This document shows positions 32,839-42,190 of a DNA stretch of 64,000 nt, one piece after another; the first letter of the stretch is position 1, and the number at the start of each line of letters is the position of its first letter. Below the pieces are notes generated by a model. It saw nothing but the letters and a program-made list of their open reading frames with translations, had not been told where the DNA came from and did not search any database. This DNA comes from Orientia tsutsugamushi (GTDB taxonomy: Bacteria; Pseudomonadota; Alphaproteobacteria; Rickettsiales; Rickettsiaceae). The stretch covers positions 806,001 through 870,000 of the forward strand of contig NZ_LS398548.1 in NCBI RefSeq assembly GCF_900327275.1, given 5' to 3'. The position numbers and the translations under genes are program-made.

Positions 32839-33573
32839 ATGACTGATAAAAAATCATATTATATATTTGGTACTCATGCATCCTTAGCAGCTTTAAATAA
32901 CCCTCTCAGGGTAATAAGGTATATTTATTGTACAGAGTCATGTTTTCTATCTTTATCAAAATCGATTCAAAAGCATAATTATAAAATAGTTACAACAAAT
33001 TTTCTACATCAGCTATTAGGCAGACAAATAGTTCATCAAGGAATAGCAGTAAATACTATCCCCCTCACAATTAATGGTATCAAAAATATAGACCTAAACA
33101 CACCAAACTATAAAATTGCCATTTTAGACCAATTGCTAGACCATAATAACTTAGGAGCTATTATAAGATCAGCTGCAGCATTTAATATATCAACTATTAT
33201 CCTACCTGAAAATAACTCTATAGAAGAGAACGGTACTATTGCTAAGATAGCAGTTGGAGCTCTAGAAAAAATAAACTTAGTAAAAGTAAAAAATTTATAT
33301 AATACTATCAATTACTTAAAAAAGCATGGATTTTGGATTATCGGGCTAGATCTTAACAACAGTAATCAACTTACAGAGCAAACTTTTCATTCAAAAATGG
33401 CTTTTGTTTTAGGCTCTGAGAATAAAGGACTAAGGAACTTAACGCGTCAACAATGTGATTTTTTAATCAAAATTCCAATGTCTCATAAAACTGAAAGTTT
33501 AAACGTTGCAGGAGCTGCTACAATAATTTTTTATGAAAGCTTCAAATTTTCCATAAAACAACAATTTAAATAA
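32839..33573 (+). CDS. rlmB: 23S rRNA 2'-O-methyltransferase RlmB (SPOUT, TrmH family)
   Basis: A SPOUT methyltransferase that methylates a 23S guanosine (G2251 in E. coli). ATG at 32839 gives 244 residues beginning with the L30e-like substrate-binding domain (YYIFGTHASLAALNN), then the trefoil-knot motifs NLGAIIRSAAAF, FVLGSENKGL and the S-adenosylmethionine loop IPMSHKTESLNVAGA. An in-frame start 24 codons upstream gives a hydrophobic tail without family support. It is transcribed divergently from the tRNA-tuf unit. Confidence 0.92.
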   Translation: MTDKKSYYIFGTHASLAALNNPLRVIRYIYCTESCFLSLSKSIQKHNYKIVTTNFLHQLLGRQIVHQGIAVNTIPLTINGIKNIDLNTPNYKIAILDQLLDHNNLGAIIRSAAAFNISTIILPENNSIEENGTIAKIAVGALEKINLVKVKNLYNTINYLKKHGFWIIGLDLNNSNQLTEQTFHSKMAFVLGSENKGLRNLTRQQCDFLIKIPMSHKTESLNVAGAATIIFYESFKFSIKQQFK

Positions 33574-33660
33574 CAAGAAAATAATTTTAATAATTCAATA
33601 AATACTATTATAATTCTACGAACACTAAAATTTATTATTTTTAAATAATCAGGAAATATC

Positions 33661-34731
33661 ATGTATAAAGAACACACATTAGATGATGTACTTAGTATAA
33701 TTAATAAAACTCATGGCAAAGGCTCAATCATGAGATGCAATCAACGACCTATAGGCAAAGCACAAGTTATCTCCAGTGGATCGGTATGCATAGATACAGC
33801 CTTAGGAATAGGAGGCTTCCCTAAAGGAAGAGTAAGCGAAATCTATGGACCTGAAGCTTCAGGAAAAACAACAGTAGCACTTCATGCTGTAGCTGAGTGT
33901 CAAAAAGGAGGAGAGAGTTGCGTTTATATTGATGCTGAGCATGCATTAGATCTACAATACGCTCAAAAATTGGGCGTCAATATTAATAGTCTAATTATAT
34001 CACAGCCTGATACTGGCGAACAAGCTCTAGAAATTGCTGATACATTAGTTAGATCAGGAGCAGTTGGATTAATAGTTGTAGATAGCGTTGCTGCTTTAGT
34101 ACCAAAAGCAGAACTAGAAGGAGAAATAGGAGACAACAATATAGGACTACAAGCTAGATTAATGAGCCAAGCCTTACGAAAGCTAGTCGCTTCAGTCTCA
34201 AAAACTAATTGTACCATCATTTTCATCAATCAAATTAGAATGAAAATAGGTATTATGTTTGGCAGTCCAGAAACTACAACTGGAGGAAATGCTTTAAAGT
34301 TTTATGCATCTATTAGAATGGAAATCAGAAAAGTTAGTCCTATTAAAGATAAAGAAGAAGTTATTGGTTATCAAACAAAAGTTAAAATTGTTAAAAATAA
34401 GCTTGCTCCACCTTTTAAAGTGATTGATTTTGATATCATATATGGATTAGGCATTTCAAAAGAGGGCGAAATAATAGATTTAGGAGTTAAGTTAGGTATT
34501 ATTGAAAAAGCAGGCGCATGGTTTTCTTATAAAGATCATAAAATTGGCCAAGGTAGAGAAAACGCTAAACAATATCTTAGAGAACATCCTTCAATTGCTC
34601 TAGAACTTGAACAACAAATCAGACAAAAATCTGATATTATACAAAATAGCCTAGTTATCCCTAATGAGAATGAACATGAAGCTAATCTAGATAATATATC
34701 TATAGCAACAGAAGAAAAGAGCAAGTGTTAA
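33661..34731 (+). CDS. recA: Recombinase RecA
   Basis: RecA forms the ATP-dependent filament for homologous recombination and SOS signalling. The 356-residue protein has the P-loop GPEASGKTT (63-71), the [11 protein letters not shown] Walker B region, the L2 loop GSPETTTGG and a C-terminal acidic tail. AGGAAAT precedes the ATG. The final codons overlap fabG by 7 bp. Confidence 0.98.
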   Translation: MYKEHTLDDVLSIINKTHGKGSIMRCNQRPIGKAQVISSGSVCIDTALGIGGFPKGRVSEIYGPEASGKTTVALHAVAECQKGGESCVYIDAEHALDLQYAQKLGVNINSLIISQPDTGEQALEIADTLVRSGAVGLIVVDSVAALVPKAELEGEIGDNNIGLQARLMSQALRKLVASVSKTNCTIIFINQIRMKIGIMFGSPETTTGGNALKFYASIRMEIRKVSPIKDKEEVIGYQTKVKIVKNKLAPPFKVIDFDIIYGLGISKEGEIIDLGVKLGIIEKAGAWFSYKDHKIGQGRENAKQYLREHPSIALELEQQIRQKSDIIQNSLVIPNENEHEANLDNISIATEEKSKC

Positions 34732-35450
34732 ATTTTACTAACCAACACGTACTTATTACAGGAGCATCAGGCAGCATAGGAAGAGCGTGCAGTCAGTTAT
34801 TTCATCAACTAGGAGCTACAGTAATAATTTCCGGGACTAAAGAAGAAAAACTTGCTAAATTAAAAGCAGATTTAACAGAAAGATGCATTGTTCGCAAATG
34901 TAATATCTTAGACTATCAAGATTGCAATAATATGATTGAAGAAATACCAAAACTTGATGTATTAATATGTTGCGCTGGCATTACTAATGATCAATTAGCA
35001 ATTAAAATGGAAGTTGCAAAATTTGAAACAGTGATCTCTACAAATCTAACAGCCACATTCATTTTAAATAAAGCAGCAATAAAAAAAATGATTAAAGAGC
35101 GATATGGTAGAATAATAAATATATCTTCAGTTGTAGCTATTAGTGGAAACCAAGGCCAATCAAATTATTGCGCATCTAAAGCTGGCATTATTGGAATGAG
35201 TAAAGCATTAGCATTGGAAGTAGCAAGTCGAAATATAACTGTTAATGTTATTGCCCCAGGATTTATTATATCCAATATGACAAATCTACTTAATGAACAA
35301 CAAAAAAATACTATACTATCTAAAATTCCAGTAAATAGATTTGGAAATCCAAATGATGTTGCAACTGCAGCAGCATTCTTAGCTAGTAGGCAAGCAGCAT
35401 ATATTTCTGGACAAACTTTACATGTAAATGGTGGCATGGTTATGGTATGA
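34725..35450 (+). CDS. fabG: 3-oxoacyl-ACP reductase FabG
   Basis: An NADPH-dependent short-chain dehydrogenase that reduces 3-oxoacyl-ACP in type II fatty acid synthesis. The 241 residues have the Rossmann motif TGASGSIG (12-19), the NISSVV serine, the catalytic YCASK (YxxxK) and the FabG tail [13 protein letters not shown]. It starts with GTG at 34725, overlapping recA by 7 bp, so translation is probably coupled. acpP and fabF follow. Confidence 0.95.
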   Translation: MLNFTNQHVLITGASGSIGRACSQLFHQLGATVIISGTKEEKLAKLKADLTERCIVRKCNILDYQDCNNMIEEIPKLDVLICCAGITNDQLAIKMEVAKFETVISTNLTATFILNKAAIKKMIKERYGRIINISSVVAISGNQGQSNYCASKAGIIGMSKALALEVASRNITVNVIAPGFIISNMTNLLNEQQKNTILSKIPVNRFGNPNDVATAAAFLASRQAAYISGQTLHVNGGMVMV

Positions 35451-35572
35451 AATTAAGAATTTTAGTAGCATTAATTCATAAAGTATGGTAAAAGAATATT
35501 AATTTTACTAAAGTAAAATACTTTTAGTAATGCACAATTGTTTCTTTAATCAAATTTTTAGGTGTTATATTT

Positions 35573-35959
35573 ATGGACAAAAACAAAAAAACTGATGAGT
35601 TATCGCATACATTATCACATGCTCATGATTCTTGTTCATTGAATAAAAATAATACAGCAACTTTAGAAAAAAAAGAAGATTCTTGCAATTCAGATCATGA
35701 TGCTGAATTAAAATCTGAAATACAAAATGAAATTATTGATATCATAGCTGATATAGCTAAAATAAAGGATAAATCTATAATTTCCAGTGATACAGCTCTC
35801 TCAAGTTTAGGACTTGATAGCCTTGATCAGACTGAAATGATATTAGCTATTGAAGATAAGTTTAGGCATTCTATACCAGATGAGGTAGCTTCTAAATTAA
35901 CAACCATAAGAGATATAGTAGAATATATACTCCCTTATAAAAAAGCTTTAACAAAATAA
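35573..35959 (+). CDS. acpP: Acyl carrier protein with N-terminal extension
   Basis: ACP carries acyl chains on phosphopantetheine during lipid synthesis. The C-terminal domain (about 45-125) is a normal ACP with the attachment serine S83 in LGLDSLDQTE. Unusually, about 44 residues precede it, rich in Ser, Asn, Asp/Glu and His with two Cys (SHTLSHAHDSCS and EDSCNSDHD), making it 128 residues against the usual 78-86. AGGTG lies nine bases before the ATG, and no Met occurs between residue 1 and the serine region. It lies between fabG and fabF. Confidence 0.9.
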   Translation: MDKNKKTDELSHTLSHAHDSCSLNKNNTATLEKKEDSCNSDHDAELKSEIQNEIIDIIADIAKIKDKSIISSDTALSSLGLDSLDQTEMILAIEDKFRHSIPDEVASKLTTIRDIVEYILPYKKALTK

Positions 35960-36045
35960 AATTTAATTTTAAAATTAAATTATTTTAAACATCTAAAGGC
36001 TTATAAACATTATTTAACCTAACAAAATTTTAACTTAAAATATCA

Positions 36046-37317
36046 ATGGGTAACAGACGAGTAGTCATTACTGGAATAGGCATGGTAACTCCTTTAGGTG
36101 TCAATGCTAAAAGCTCATGGGAAAATCTTATAAAATGCAAAAGTGGCATTACACGAATTCATAGATTTGATACTTCTAATCTAAAATGTAAAATTGCTGG
36201 GCTAGTCTTACATGATAGTAAACTAAAAATTTATAGCATTAGAGGGCATGAATTACTAGTTGACTCAACAGATAAAAAAAAAGACATTTTCATTCAATAT
36301 GGAATTATTGCTGCTCAAGAAGCTATAGAAGATAGTGGAATTGATCTTAATAATAATGAAAAAATAAAAGAAAGTACAGGAGTTATTATTGGAACTGGCC
36401 TTGGAGGAATTCAATCAACAGCCGATAATGTGATCAATCTTTATATTAATAATAAAATAAGCACTTATTTTATTCCATCAATCCTATCAAACTTGATATC
36501 AGGCCATATTTCTATAATGTATGGCTTTCGAGGACCAAATCAATCAGTTAACTCAGCATGCGCTACAGGAGCGCAAGCAATCAGCGATGCAGCACGTATG
36601 ATAAAATGCAATGAAGCCAATATCATGATTGCAGGAGGCGCAGAAGCAGCTATCACAGATATTAGCATGGCTGGATTTAACGCAATTAAAGCTTTAAGCA
36701 CAAAATATAACGACAATCCAAAAGCCGCTTGTAGACCCTGGGACAAAGATCGTAACGGTTTTGTAATGTCTGAAGGAGCAGGAGTAGTAGTTCTAGAGGA
36801 GCTAGAACATGCCAAAAAGCGCAGAGCAAAAATATATGCTGAATTGACTGGATATGGACTAAGCAGCGATGCATATCATATTACCTCACCACACCCAGAA
36901 GGAATAGGTAGCCAAATAGCAATGTTAAAAGCAATTAAAACTTCTAAAATTCATATTGGAGATATTAATTATATTAATGCTCATGCTACCTCTACAGAAA
37001 AGGGAGACTTAATAGAATTAAAGTCCATTAAAAACCTCATTCTAAAAGAAAATTCTAAAGTTGCTATCTCATCAACTAAATCTTCTACAGGTCACTTACT
37101 TGGTGCTAGCGGCAGCGTTGAAATAATATTTTCAGCTCTAGCATTACAAAATCAAGTTATACCAGCAACATTAAATCTTGATAATCCTATAGAAGAAGCT
37201 AAAGATATTAACTTAGTACCAAATATACCTCAAGAATGCAAAATAAATCATATACTGAGCAACTCGTTTGGCTTTGGCAGTACTAATGTTAGTATAGTAC
37301 TAACAAAATTTGCCTAA
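36046..37317 (+). CDS. fabF: 3-oxoacyl-ACP synthase II FabF
   Basis: The condensing enzyme that elongates acyl-ACP with malonyl-ACP. The 423-residue thiolase-fold protein has the nucleophile Cys172 in NSACATGA, His313 in INAHATST and His350 in SSTGHLLGASG, the complete Cys-His-His triad. Length is normal. It is the last gene of the recA-fabG-acpP-fabF plus-strand run; mobile-element debris starts downstream. Confidence 0.96.
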   Translation: MGNRRVVITGIGMVTPLGVNAKSSWENLIKCKSGITRIHRFDTSNLKCKIAGLVLHDSKLKIYSIRGHELLVDSTDKKKDIFIQYGIIAAQEAIEDSGIDLNNNEKIKESTGVIIGTGLGGIQSTADNVINLYINNKISTYFIPSILSNLISGHISIMYGFRGPNQSVNSACATGAQAISDAARMIKCNEANIMIAGGAEAAITDISMAGFNAIKALSTKYNDNPKAACRPWDKDRNGFVMSEGAGVVVLEELEHAKKRRAKIYAELTGYGLSSDAYHITSPHPEGIGSQIAMLKAIKTSKIHIGDINYINAHATSTEKGDLIELKSIKNLILKENSKVAISSTKSSTGHLLGASGSVEIIFSALALQNQVIPATLNLDNPIEEAKDINLVPNIPQECKINHILSNSFGFGSTNVSIVLTKFA

Positions 37318-37476
37318 AATTAACTCATAAAACTTACGCTATAATACTAACTGTTCAAAATGAGAAATATAATAAACCTTCTGAACTCTAGATTAAGATA
37401 ATACAATATAAGAAAAAGAGATGATGGTAAAATTAAGTTTAGAGATAGATAAAATAACTGACAAGAGAAGCAACTA

Positions 37477-37576
37477 TAGTCATTTACAATGAAGTTTGCG
37501 TATAAAAATCATGTTGGTAAATCTTATGGATGCTATTGTCGCTTTTTCTATGCTCAAACTTCATTATAAATGACTA
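37477..37576. mobile_element. 100-bp IS630-type MITE
   Basis: Terminal inverted repeats TAGTCATTTACAATGAAG (left) and its complement CTTCATTATAAATGACTA (right) are flanked by TA on both sides, as for IS630/Tc1-type insertion. It has no coding sequence. A larger relative lies at 40004-40238, and a broken one at about 55955-56041. Confidence 0.8.
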
Positions 37577-37634
37577 TATATGGACCAAAATTAATAGAAG
37601 AGATATGTCTAGTTACTCTAAACCACAGAATATG

Positions 37635-37740
37635 ATAAGGAAAAAATATGAAAAGTAGTGAATAAAAGGTATACAAAGAGATAATGTTGAGTTATAAAGA
37701 AAATTTAAATAAAAATAAAATAACCCAACATGAAAAAATC
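37635..37740. repeat. Partial fold-back MITE arm and hairpin
   Basis: GATAAGGAAAAAATATGAAAAG through AAAAGGTATACAAAGAGA matches the arm of the fold-back MITEs at 2613 and 56358, but the outer terminal repeat is degraded. It continues into the hairpin unit TTGAGTTATAAAG...TAACCCAAC, which recurs at 57351-57402. Confidence 0.5.
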
Positions 37741-37747
37741 AATATTA

Positions 37748-37888
37748 GACCTCTTTCGAAACTGGTTAAGGTAGTTCAAAATTATTGCTGATAAACATCA
37801 AAATAGACGTAAAAGATTCGGTCTTAGATTTAATTTGATCTCTGGCATTTATAATTTTGAACTACCTTAACCAGTTTCGAAAGAGGTC
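37748..37888. mobile_element. 141-bp MITE carrying an IS5-group transposase 3' end (copy A)
   Basis: The ends are GACCTCTTTCGAAACTGG and its exact complement, extending inward to about 34 bp, with TA flanking both sides. The interior, read on the plus strand, encodes FKIIADKHQNRRKRFGLRFN, the C-terminal part of the IS5-group transposase. It is identical in length to the copy at 56673-56813 and shares its right end with the element at 41338-42190. Confidence 0.88.
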
Positions 37889-38061
37889 TAATGTGTCAAT
37901 GTATTTTATTATCATTTGATATGAAAATAGATTATCAATGTTGTTATACCAACAGAAGCCTGCTGGTATATGCAATGAAGTGATTTTATATATGAAGCTA
38001 TCAGGACAGCCAGGCTTGAAATTGAATCAGAATCGTGAGAGAGAGATTATACTACTAGTAT

Positions 38062-38096
38062 AGCAAATTATTATAACTATTTTATAATAATTTGCT
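38062..38096. repeat. Perfect AT-rich stem-loop
   Basis: AGCAAATTATTATAA and its complement are separated by CTATT. The 15-bp stem has no mismatch and no adjacent T-tract. Role unknown; it may be the core of another short repeat. Confidence 0.6.
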
Positions 38097-38411
38097 GTCG
38101 CTATGACCTAAACACACTTTTCAAAACGTATATAATATAACTATTTTATAGTAGCTTAACTATATAAGTCTACATCTCTTTCTTCTGTTTATATACTTCT
38201 CAGCTATGATTTTAAGACAGTACAACTTGAATTTTTAAGTTTCATAAAGATATATATTGATTTTAATATGGTATCTTTTATTCTATAGCACTAATTTAAG
38301 GCTTGACTCAAATCAAAGTTATGTATAAACTTTTTAGATATTATTATATGTCATGTATAATACTTTGAGCAAGTATACAGCTACAAAATATAAATTTAGG
38401 TATTTAATACA

Positions 38412-38583
38412 GTGTCTAGAAAAAAAAAAAAGGTTTTAGTTAAATTAGTTAGTAGTGCTGGAACAGGTGTTTTTTGGGTTAAGCAGCGTAATCCTAAAAC
38501 TCAAACTGAAAAGCTATCATTTAGAAAATACGATCCAAAAGTTAGAAAGCATGTTCAATTTACAGAAGCAAAGATTAAATAAG
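38412..38583 (+). pseudogene. rpmG: rpmG (ribosomal protein bL33) with apparent +1 frameshift
   Basis: bL33 is a 56-residue 50S protein. A GTG at 38412 opens [18 protein letters not shown], continuing [18 protein letters not shown], then meets TAG at 38523. Moving +1 by one base gives [19 protein letters not shown] and a stop at 38581, exactly the expected C-terminus. The change of frame is at TCA TTT TAG A (38517-38526). It may be an extra T in the genome, an assembly error, or a slippery site. rpsP follows 7 bp later. Confidence 0.8.
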
Positions 38584-38590
38584 GGAAGTT

Positions 38591-38914
38591 ATGGCGGTTA
38601 AGATTCGCTTGGCTAGGTCAGGCGCAAAAAAATGTGCTTATTTTAAAATTGTTATAGCTAATAATTGCTCTCCAAGAGATGGGGCTTTTATTGAAAAAGT
38701 AGGGCACTATAATCCTATGTTACCTAAGGATAATCATGAAAGAATAGTATTAAAAACTGATAGAATAGAGCATTGGTTGTCTCATGGCGCTCAACCAACA
38801 GAAAAGGTAATAAATTTTATACAGCAGTTTAGTATTACATTGCCGTTAGCAATACAAAAAAAACACAACATAAAACTTAAAAATTATGTAGCCAAACCTT
38901 CTAAAAAAAAGTAA
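38591..38914 (+). CDS. rpsP: Ribosomal protein bS16
   Basis: A 107-residue 30S protein. [20 protein letters not shown] and the [22 protein letters not shown] region (in part) are diagnostic. AAGGGAAG precedes the ATG. It follows rpmG closely, an uncommon pairing; rimM and trmD, the usual partners, are absent here. Confidence 0.97.
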   Translation: MAVKIRLARSGAKKCAYFKIVIANNCSPRDGAFIEKVGHYNPMLPKDNHERIVLKTDRIEHWLSHGAQPTEKVINFIQQFSITLPLAIQKKHNIKLKNYVAKPSKKK

Positions 38915-39022
38915 GTAGTAGTTAATGGGCTTATAAGCTATAAAGCTGAGTATACAATTAATAGCTTAAGTAGTCTGTAATTTGTATATGTATTGATTAA
39001 TAATTAGATATCTATTTATTAT

Positions 39023-39097
39023 GCCGAATTAGCTCAGTGGCAGAGCAACCGCCTTGTAAGCGGTAGGTCGTCAGTTCAAATCCGACATTCGGCACCA
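39023..39097 (+). tRNA. tRNA-Thr (anticodon UGU)
   Basis: It begins GCCGAATTAGCTCAGTGG. The acceptor GCCGAAT pairs with ATTCGGC, the anticodon loop is CTTGTAA (UGU), the T loop is AGTTCAAATCC, and CCA is encoded. Confidence 0.95.
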
Positions 39098-40003
39098 TAT
39101 CATGACGTTTATATCATGACCTTAATTTATGATATGGTATAATGTGCTTTAATTTGCACTAGTGTGGTGTTATGTATGATTATTTAACTGTGTTAAGATA
39201 AGTTAATATGTACGGCACAAAAGTGTATTAAGTTAACTGTAGAAAATAAGTAGTGTTAGAAGTAGCATAGTTCAGGAAAAGCAAATCAAAGTTTTTTATC
39301 CTATGGATATCTATTTACTTCGAAAAGGGTAGCAAACAGATATCTTCAATATACTTAGCTAAGTTAAACTATTATTTTGAATTGATTTATAAACTATACA
39401 TAGTAATTTGTGTTTAATTTATATAGTAGCTTACTTTATGCATTGTTATTTACTATACAAATTTTTTAAAGAAATGATTATTGAAGTAATATACACACAA
39501 TAATAGGGTATACATTTAAAAAATTAAGTAATTTCATTTAAATTAGTTTGTTTTATAGCTAGTTATGATTCATTCGTTCAACATAATCTCGCTGTCATTG
39601 CGACTTGAATATATTACTCTAAATCTTTGTATAAGCCTCGAATAAAAGTTGTGTTATTATTTAGAAAATATAATTTTAATGCCTTTAATGGTTAATTTTT
39701 TTAACTACTTCTTTAGAATAGGTTTATTCGTTGGAATATTATCTAGCAAACATTTACACGACTCATATTACCATAACGCACAATATACTTTTACTTTAGG
39801 TAATAAATATCGTATAATAATAAAAAGTCTAAAATGCTTACATGATAGCTTTTGGCTACGTTTATATCCTCTTGAATATTATTTTTAATATAGACCTCTT
39901 TACTGTATGCTGTGGCAATGCTTTAATGATCTTACAGCCTAAGCAATTTACATAACAGTATTAATCACTTACATCATTTCATTTCTGTTAATCAATATCT
40001 ATA
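39098..40003. other. Accessory intergenic DNA, no recognisable gene
   Basis: About 900 bp with stops in all frames apart from a 79-codon plus frame (39649-39888) rich in Tyr/Phe/Leu that resembles no family I know and is probably spurious. A short direct repeat, ATATCATGAC, occurs twice right after tRNA-Thr. Confidence 0.4.
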
Positions 40004-40238
40004 TAGTCATTTACAATGAGGTTTGAGCATAGAAAAAGGCAATAATAGATTCATAAAATTTACCAAATTGAGTAATTTGATCTCTAATCCACATCTTCAT
40101 ATTAGAACAAAACTTTCCCATCTGATTTAAATCTAGAGAATAAGGTGGCGGAAGCGGAAAAATAACTTTACAACCAACAGATTTTTTTTAACTATTTTAT
40201 CGCTTCTTTCTATGCTCAAACCTCATTATAGGCTACTA
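40004..40238 (-). mobile_element. 235-bp IS630-derived MITE
   Basis: Inverted ends TAGTCATTTACAATGAGG...GAGCATAGA and the complement (TCTATGCTCAAACCTC...) are flanked by TA. The minus strand of the interior encodes YSLDLNQMGKFCSNMKMWIR, the IS630 YSPDLNPIE...M block near the end of the DDE transposase. It is thus a deletion derivative retaining transposase 3' coding sequence. Confidence 0.82.
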
Positions 40239-40654
40239 TAAGCATCATACATCCAAAACTGAACAATTATTGTCAATACTTTATTTTTTATAATATTTAT
40301 ATATCATCTTAACTTGCTGTAAAAACTTGCCAATATAACCTGTAACTATATTTGTTCCTAACATCTTTGCATTAGTCATTAACTTTGTTTAACTTTTTCC
40401 ACTATACTTTTAACATTTCGTATTGTTTATTCTTCTTAGACTTTCTTAGATAAACAGTAAAACATAAAAATCAAACTGTTCATGCCCTATTTCTTGTCTT
40501 TGCTTCTTATTTGAATACTTTATCACTTTGGTCTTTTCTTTGTTAAATTGAAGCTTGTTTTTTCCAGTCTGTTTACAAGGCTGATTTAATTTTCTTTTTG
40601 TAAGTCAGAAAGAGGTAGAAACTTCAGCCAGAGCTGCTAGCATAGAAGAACTGC
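40239..40654. other. Accessory intergenic DNA, unrecognised
   Basis: No intact gene. The minus strand has broken Lys-rich coding-like stretches (for example KKQRQEIGHEQFDFYVL across frames) that suggest a decayed protein gene, but I cannot assign a family. Confidence 0.35.
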
Positions 40655-41077
40655 AAATGTCTACACTCATATAACTACCATTATCTAACTATTGATTTAA
40701 AACCTAAGCTTCGATGAACAAAAAATTCTGCTTCGCGCACTTTCACTCACATTTTAACTAGCGTCTTGCCTGTTACTTATAACTGTTGAATTCTTTTGTA
40801 TTTTTTAATTACCAAACGTGTTAGAAAATGCTCCATCTTGCGCAAGAATGAATACATAGCTGATCCAGTTTTTGTAGTCTGATGTTGCGTGACTATAATG
40901 AGCTAAAATATCATCTTCGAAAAGCTCAAATCTTAGTTCTGAAAAGTACCTTCTCATTCATTTATCAAATGGCATGATGCATAAAAATATTTGTCAACAA
41001 AGGACTAGCTACTCCAATCTGAGGAGTACAATACTTTCTCTCAATCAGTGCCATAGTTAAACTAGCATAAAACAGTT
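40655..41077 (-). pseudogene. Group II intron reverse transcriptase/maturase remnant
   Basis: Minus-strand translation across frameshifts gives CTPQIGVASPLLTNIFMHHA (the PQGG-SPLLANI RT block), then PFDK-MRRYFSELRFELFEDDILAHY, where FEDD replaces the catalytic YADD. After a gap come LVIKKYKRI and FFVHRSLGF, typical of the maturase C-terminus. Several stops and an internal deletion make it dead. It abuts the IS630 transposase remnant. Intron RNA fragments of the kind that would accompany it lie at 1514 and 58260. Confidence 0.75.
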
Positions 41078-41337
41078 ATGTTATATACTTTTCAAAAAGC
41101 GTATCTAAGTCACAGTGATATTTTATTCTGCTTGATTTGGCTTGAAAACATTTTTTCTAAATAGGATTTAAATCAGGAGAATAAGTCAGTACATACTCTA
41201 ATATATGCCCATCTTTTTTTATCATAGTTTTTAAATGATGGCCTTTATGAAAACTTGCATTATCCATCATGACTACAGAATTATTAGGTAACTTCTGAAT
41301 TAAATCCTGTTCTATCAAACAGTTAAAAATAACAGTA

Positions 41338-42190
41338 AACTTCTTTCAAAAGTATACAATGATGTAGAATGGTGTTATAAATATCTGATTTGAAGTAATA
41401 ATGAAATTCGAACAGATTAAAGAGTTAGAGGATGAAAAATTTCGTAGATTAACAGGAGTAAGGAAGGGAACATTCTCAAAGATGATGGATATTTTGAGGC
41501 AAGCTGATGATCTTAAGAAATCAAAAGGTGTGGTTAAAAATAAGCTCAATTTGGATGAACAGTTGCTGATAGTCTTAGAATACCTTAGAAAATACCGTAC
41601 TTATTTCCATATAGAGTTAGAACTATGGGATTAGTGAAAGTTCAGCATATAAAGCTGTAAAATGGGTAGAAGACACCCTAGTTAAACACCAAAACTTTGC
41701 TCTTCCAGGCCGTAAAGCTATAATGAAGAGTGATATGAATTATGAAGTAGTCTTAGTTGATGCTACTGAGAGTCCTATAGAAAGCCTAAAAAAAACAAAA
41801 ATTCTATTATTCATGAAAGAAGAAAAGGCATACACTAAAAACTCAAATACTGGTAGACAAGAAAACACACCAAGTAATTTGTACAGATTTTTCTAACGGT
41901 AAAAAACATGGCTTTAGATTATTTAAGGAATCCAAAATTCTTATCCATCATAAGGTTAAAGCGATTACTGATACATGATATCAAGGTATACAAAAAATTC
42001 ACAATAATTCTGAATTACCAAAGAAAAAAAGCAAAAAAATCCTTTAACTAAAAACGTTATTGGTATTCTAAAACGCTTCAAAATTATTGCTGATAAATAT
42101 CGAAATAGACGTAAAAGATTAGGCCTTAGATTTAATTTGATCTCTGGCATTTATAATTTTGAACTACATTAACCAGTTTCGAAAGAGGTC
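41338..42190 (+). mobile_element. Decayed full-length IS5-group (IS427-like) element
   Basis: The element is 853 bp, with a diverged left end AACTTCTTTCAAAAGT at 41338 and right end ACCAGTTTCGAAAGAGGTC ending at 42190. Both are flanked by TA, the 2-bp target duplication of IS427-type elements. It lies inside an IS630 transposase gene. Its right end is the same as the ends of the 141-bp MITEs. Confidence 0.85.
41401..42179 (+). pseudogene. IS5-group transposase, frameshifted
   Basis: The frame opens MKFEQIKELEDEKFRRLTGV and KGTFSKMMDILRQADDLKK, then LDEQLLIVLEYLRKYRTYFHI, and stops at 41634. Downstream in other frames follow VDATESPIE, a DDE-domain block, ITDTYQGIQKIHNNSELPKK-like sequence, and the C-terminal FKIIADKYRNRRKRLGLRFN. 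At least three frameshifts or stops are present. Confidence 0.82.

Larger units (their letters stand above)
37318..38411. repeat. Accessory repeat zone between fabF and rpmG
   Basis: No gene is seen. It holds a 100-bp MITE (37477-37576), a partial fold-back MITE arm (about 37635-37740, containing the hairpin GTTGAGTTATAAAG...ATAACCCAAC), a 141-bp MITE (37748-37888), and a perfect 15-bp stem-loop (38062-38096). A 20-base stretch at 37989-38008 resembles one near 42942. Confidence 0.6.

Noticed and set aside
35165-35437. A 90-codon antisense frame in fabG
   Set aside because: Codon positions mirror the real SDR gene; no independent signal.
37475-37900. Possible CRISPR array, because of several short inverted and repeated units
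   Set aside because: Repeats are not regularly spaced, have inverted ends with TA target duplications, and no cas gene is present.
39649-39888. A 79-codon plus frame after tRNA-Thr
   Set aside because: Biased aromatic composition, no ribosome-binding site and no family likeness.
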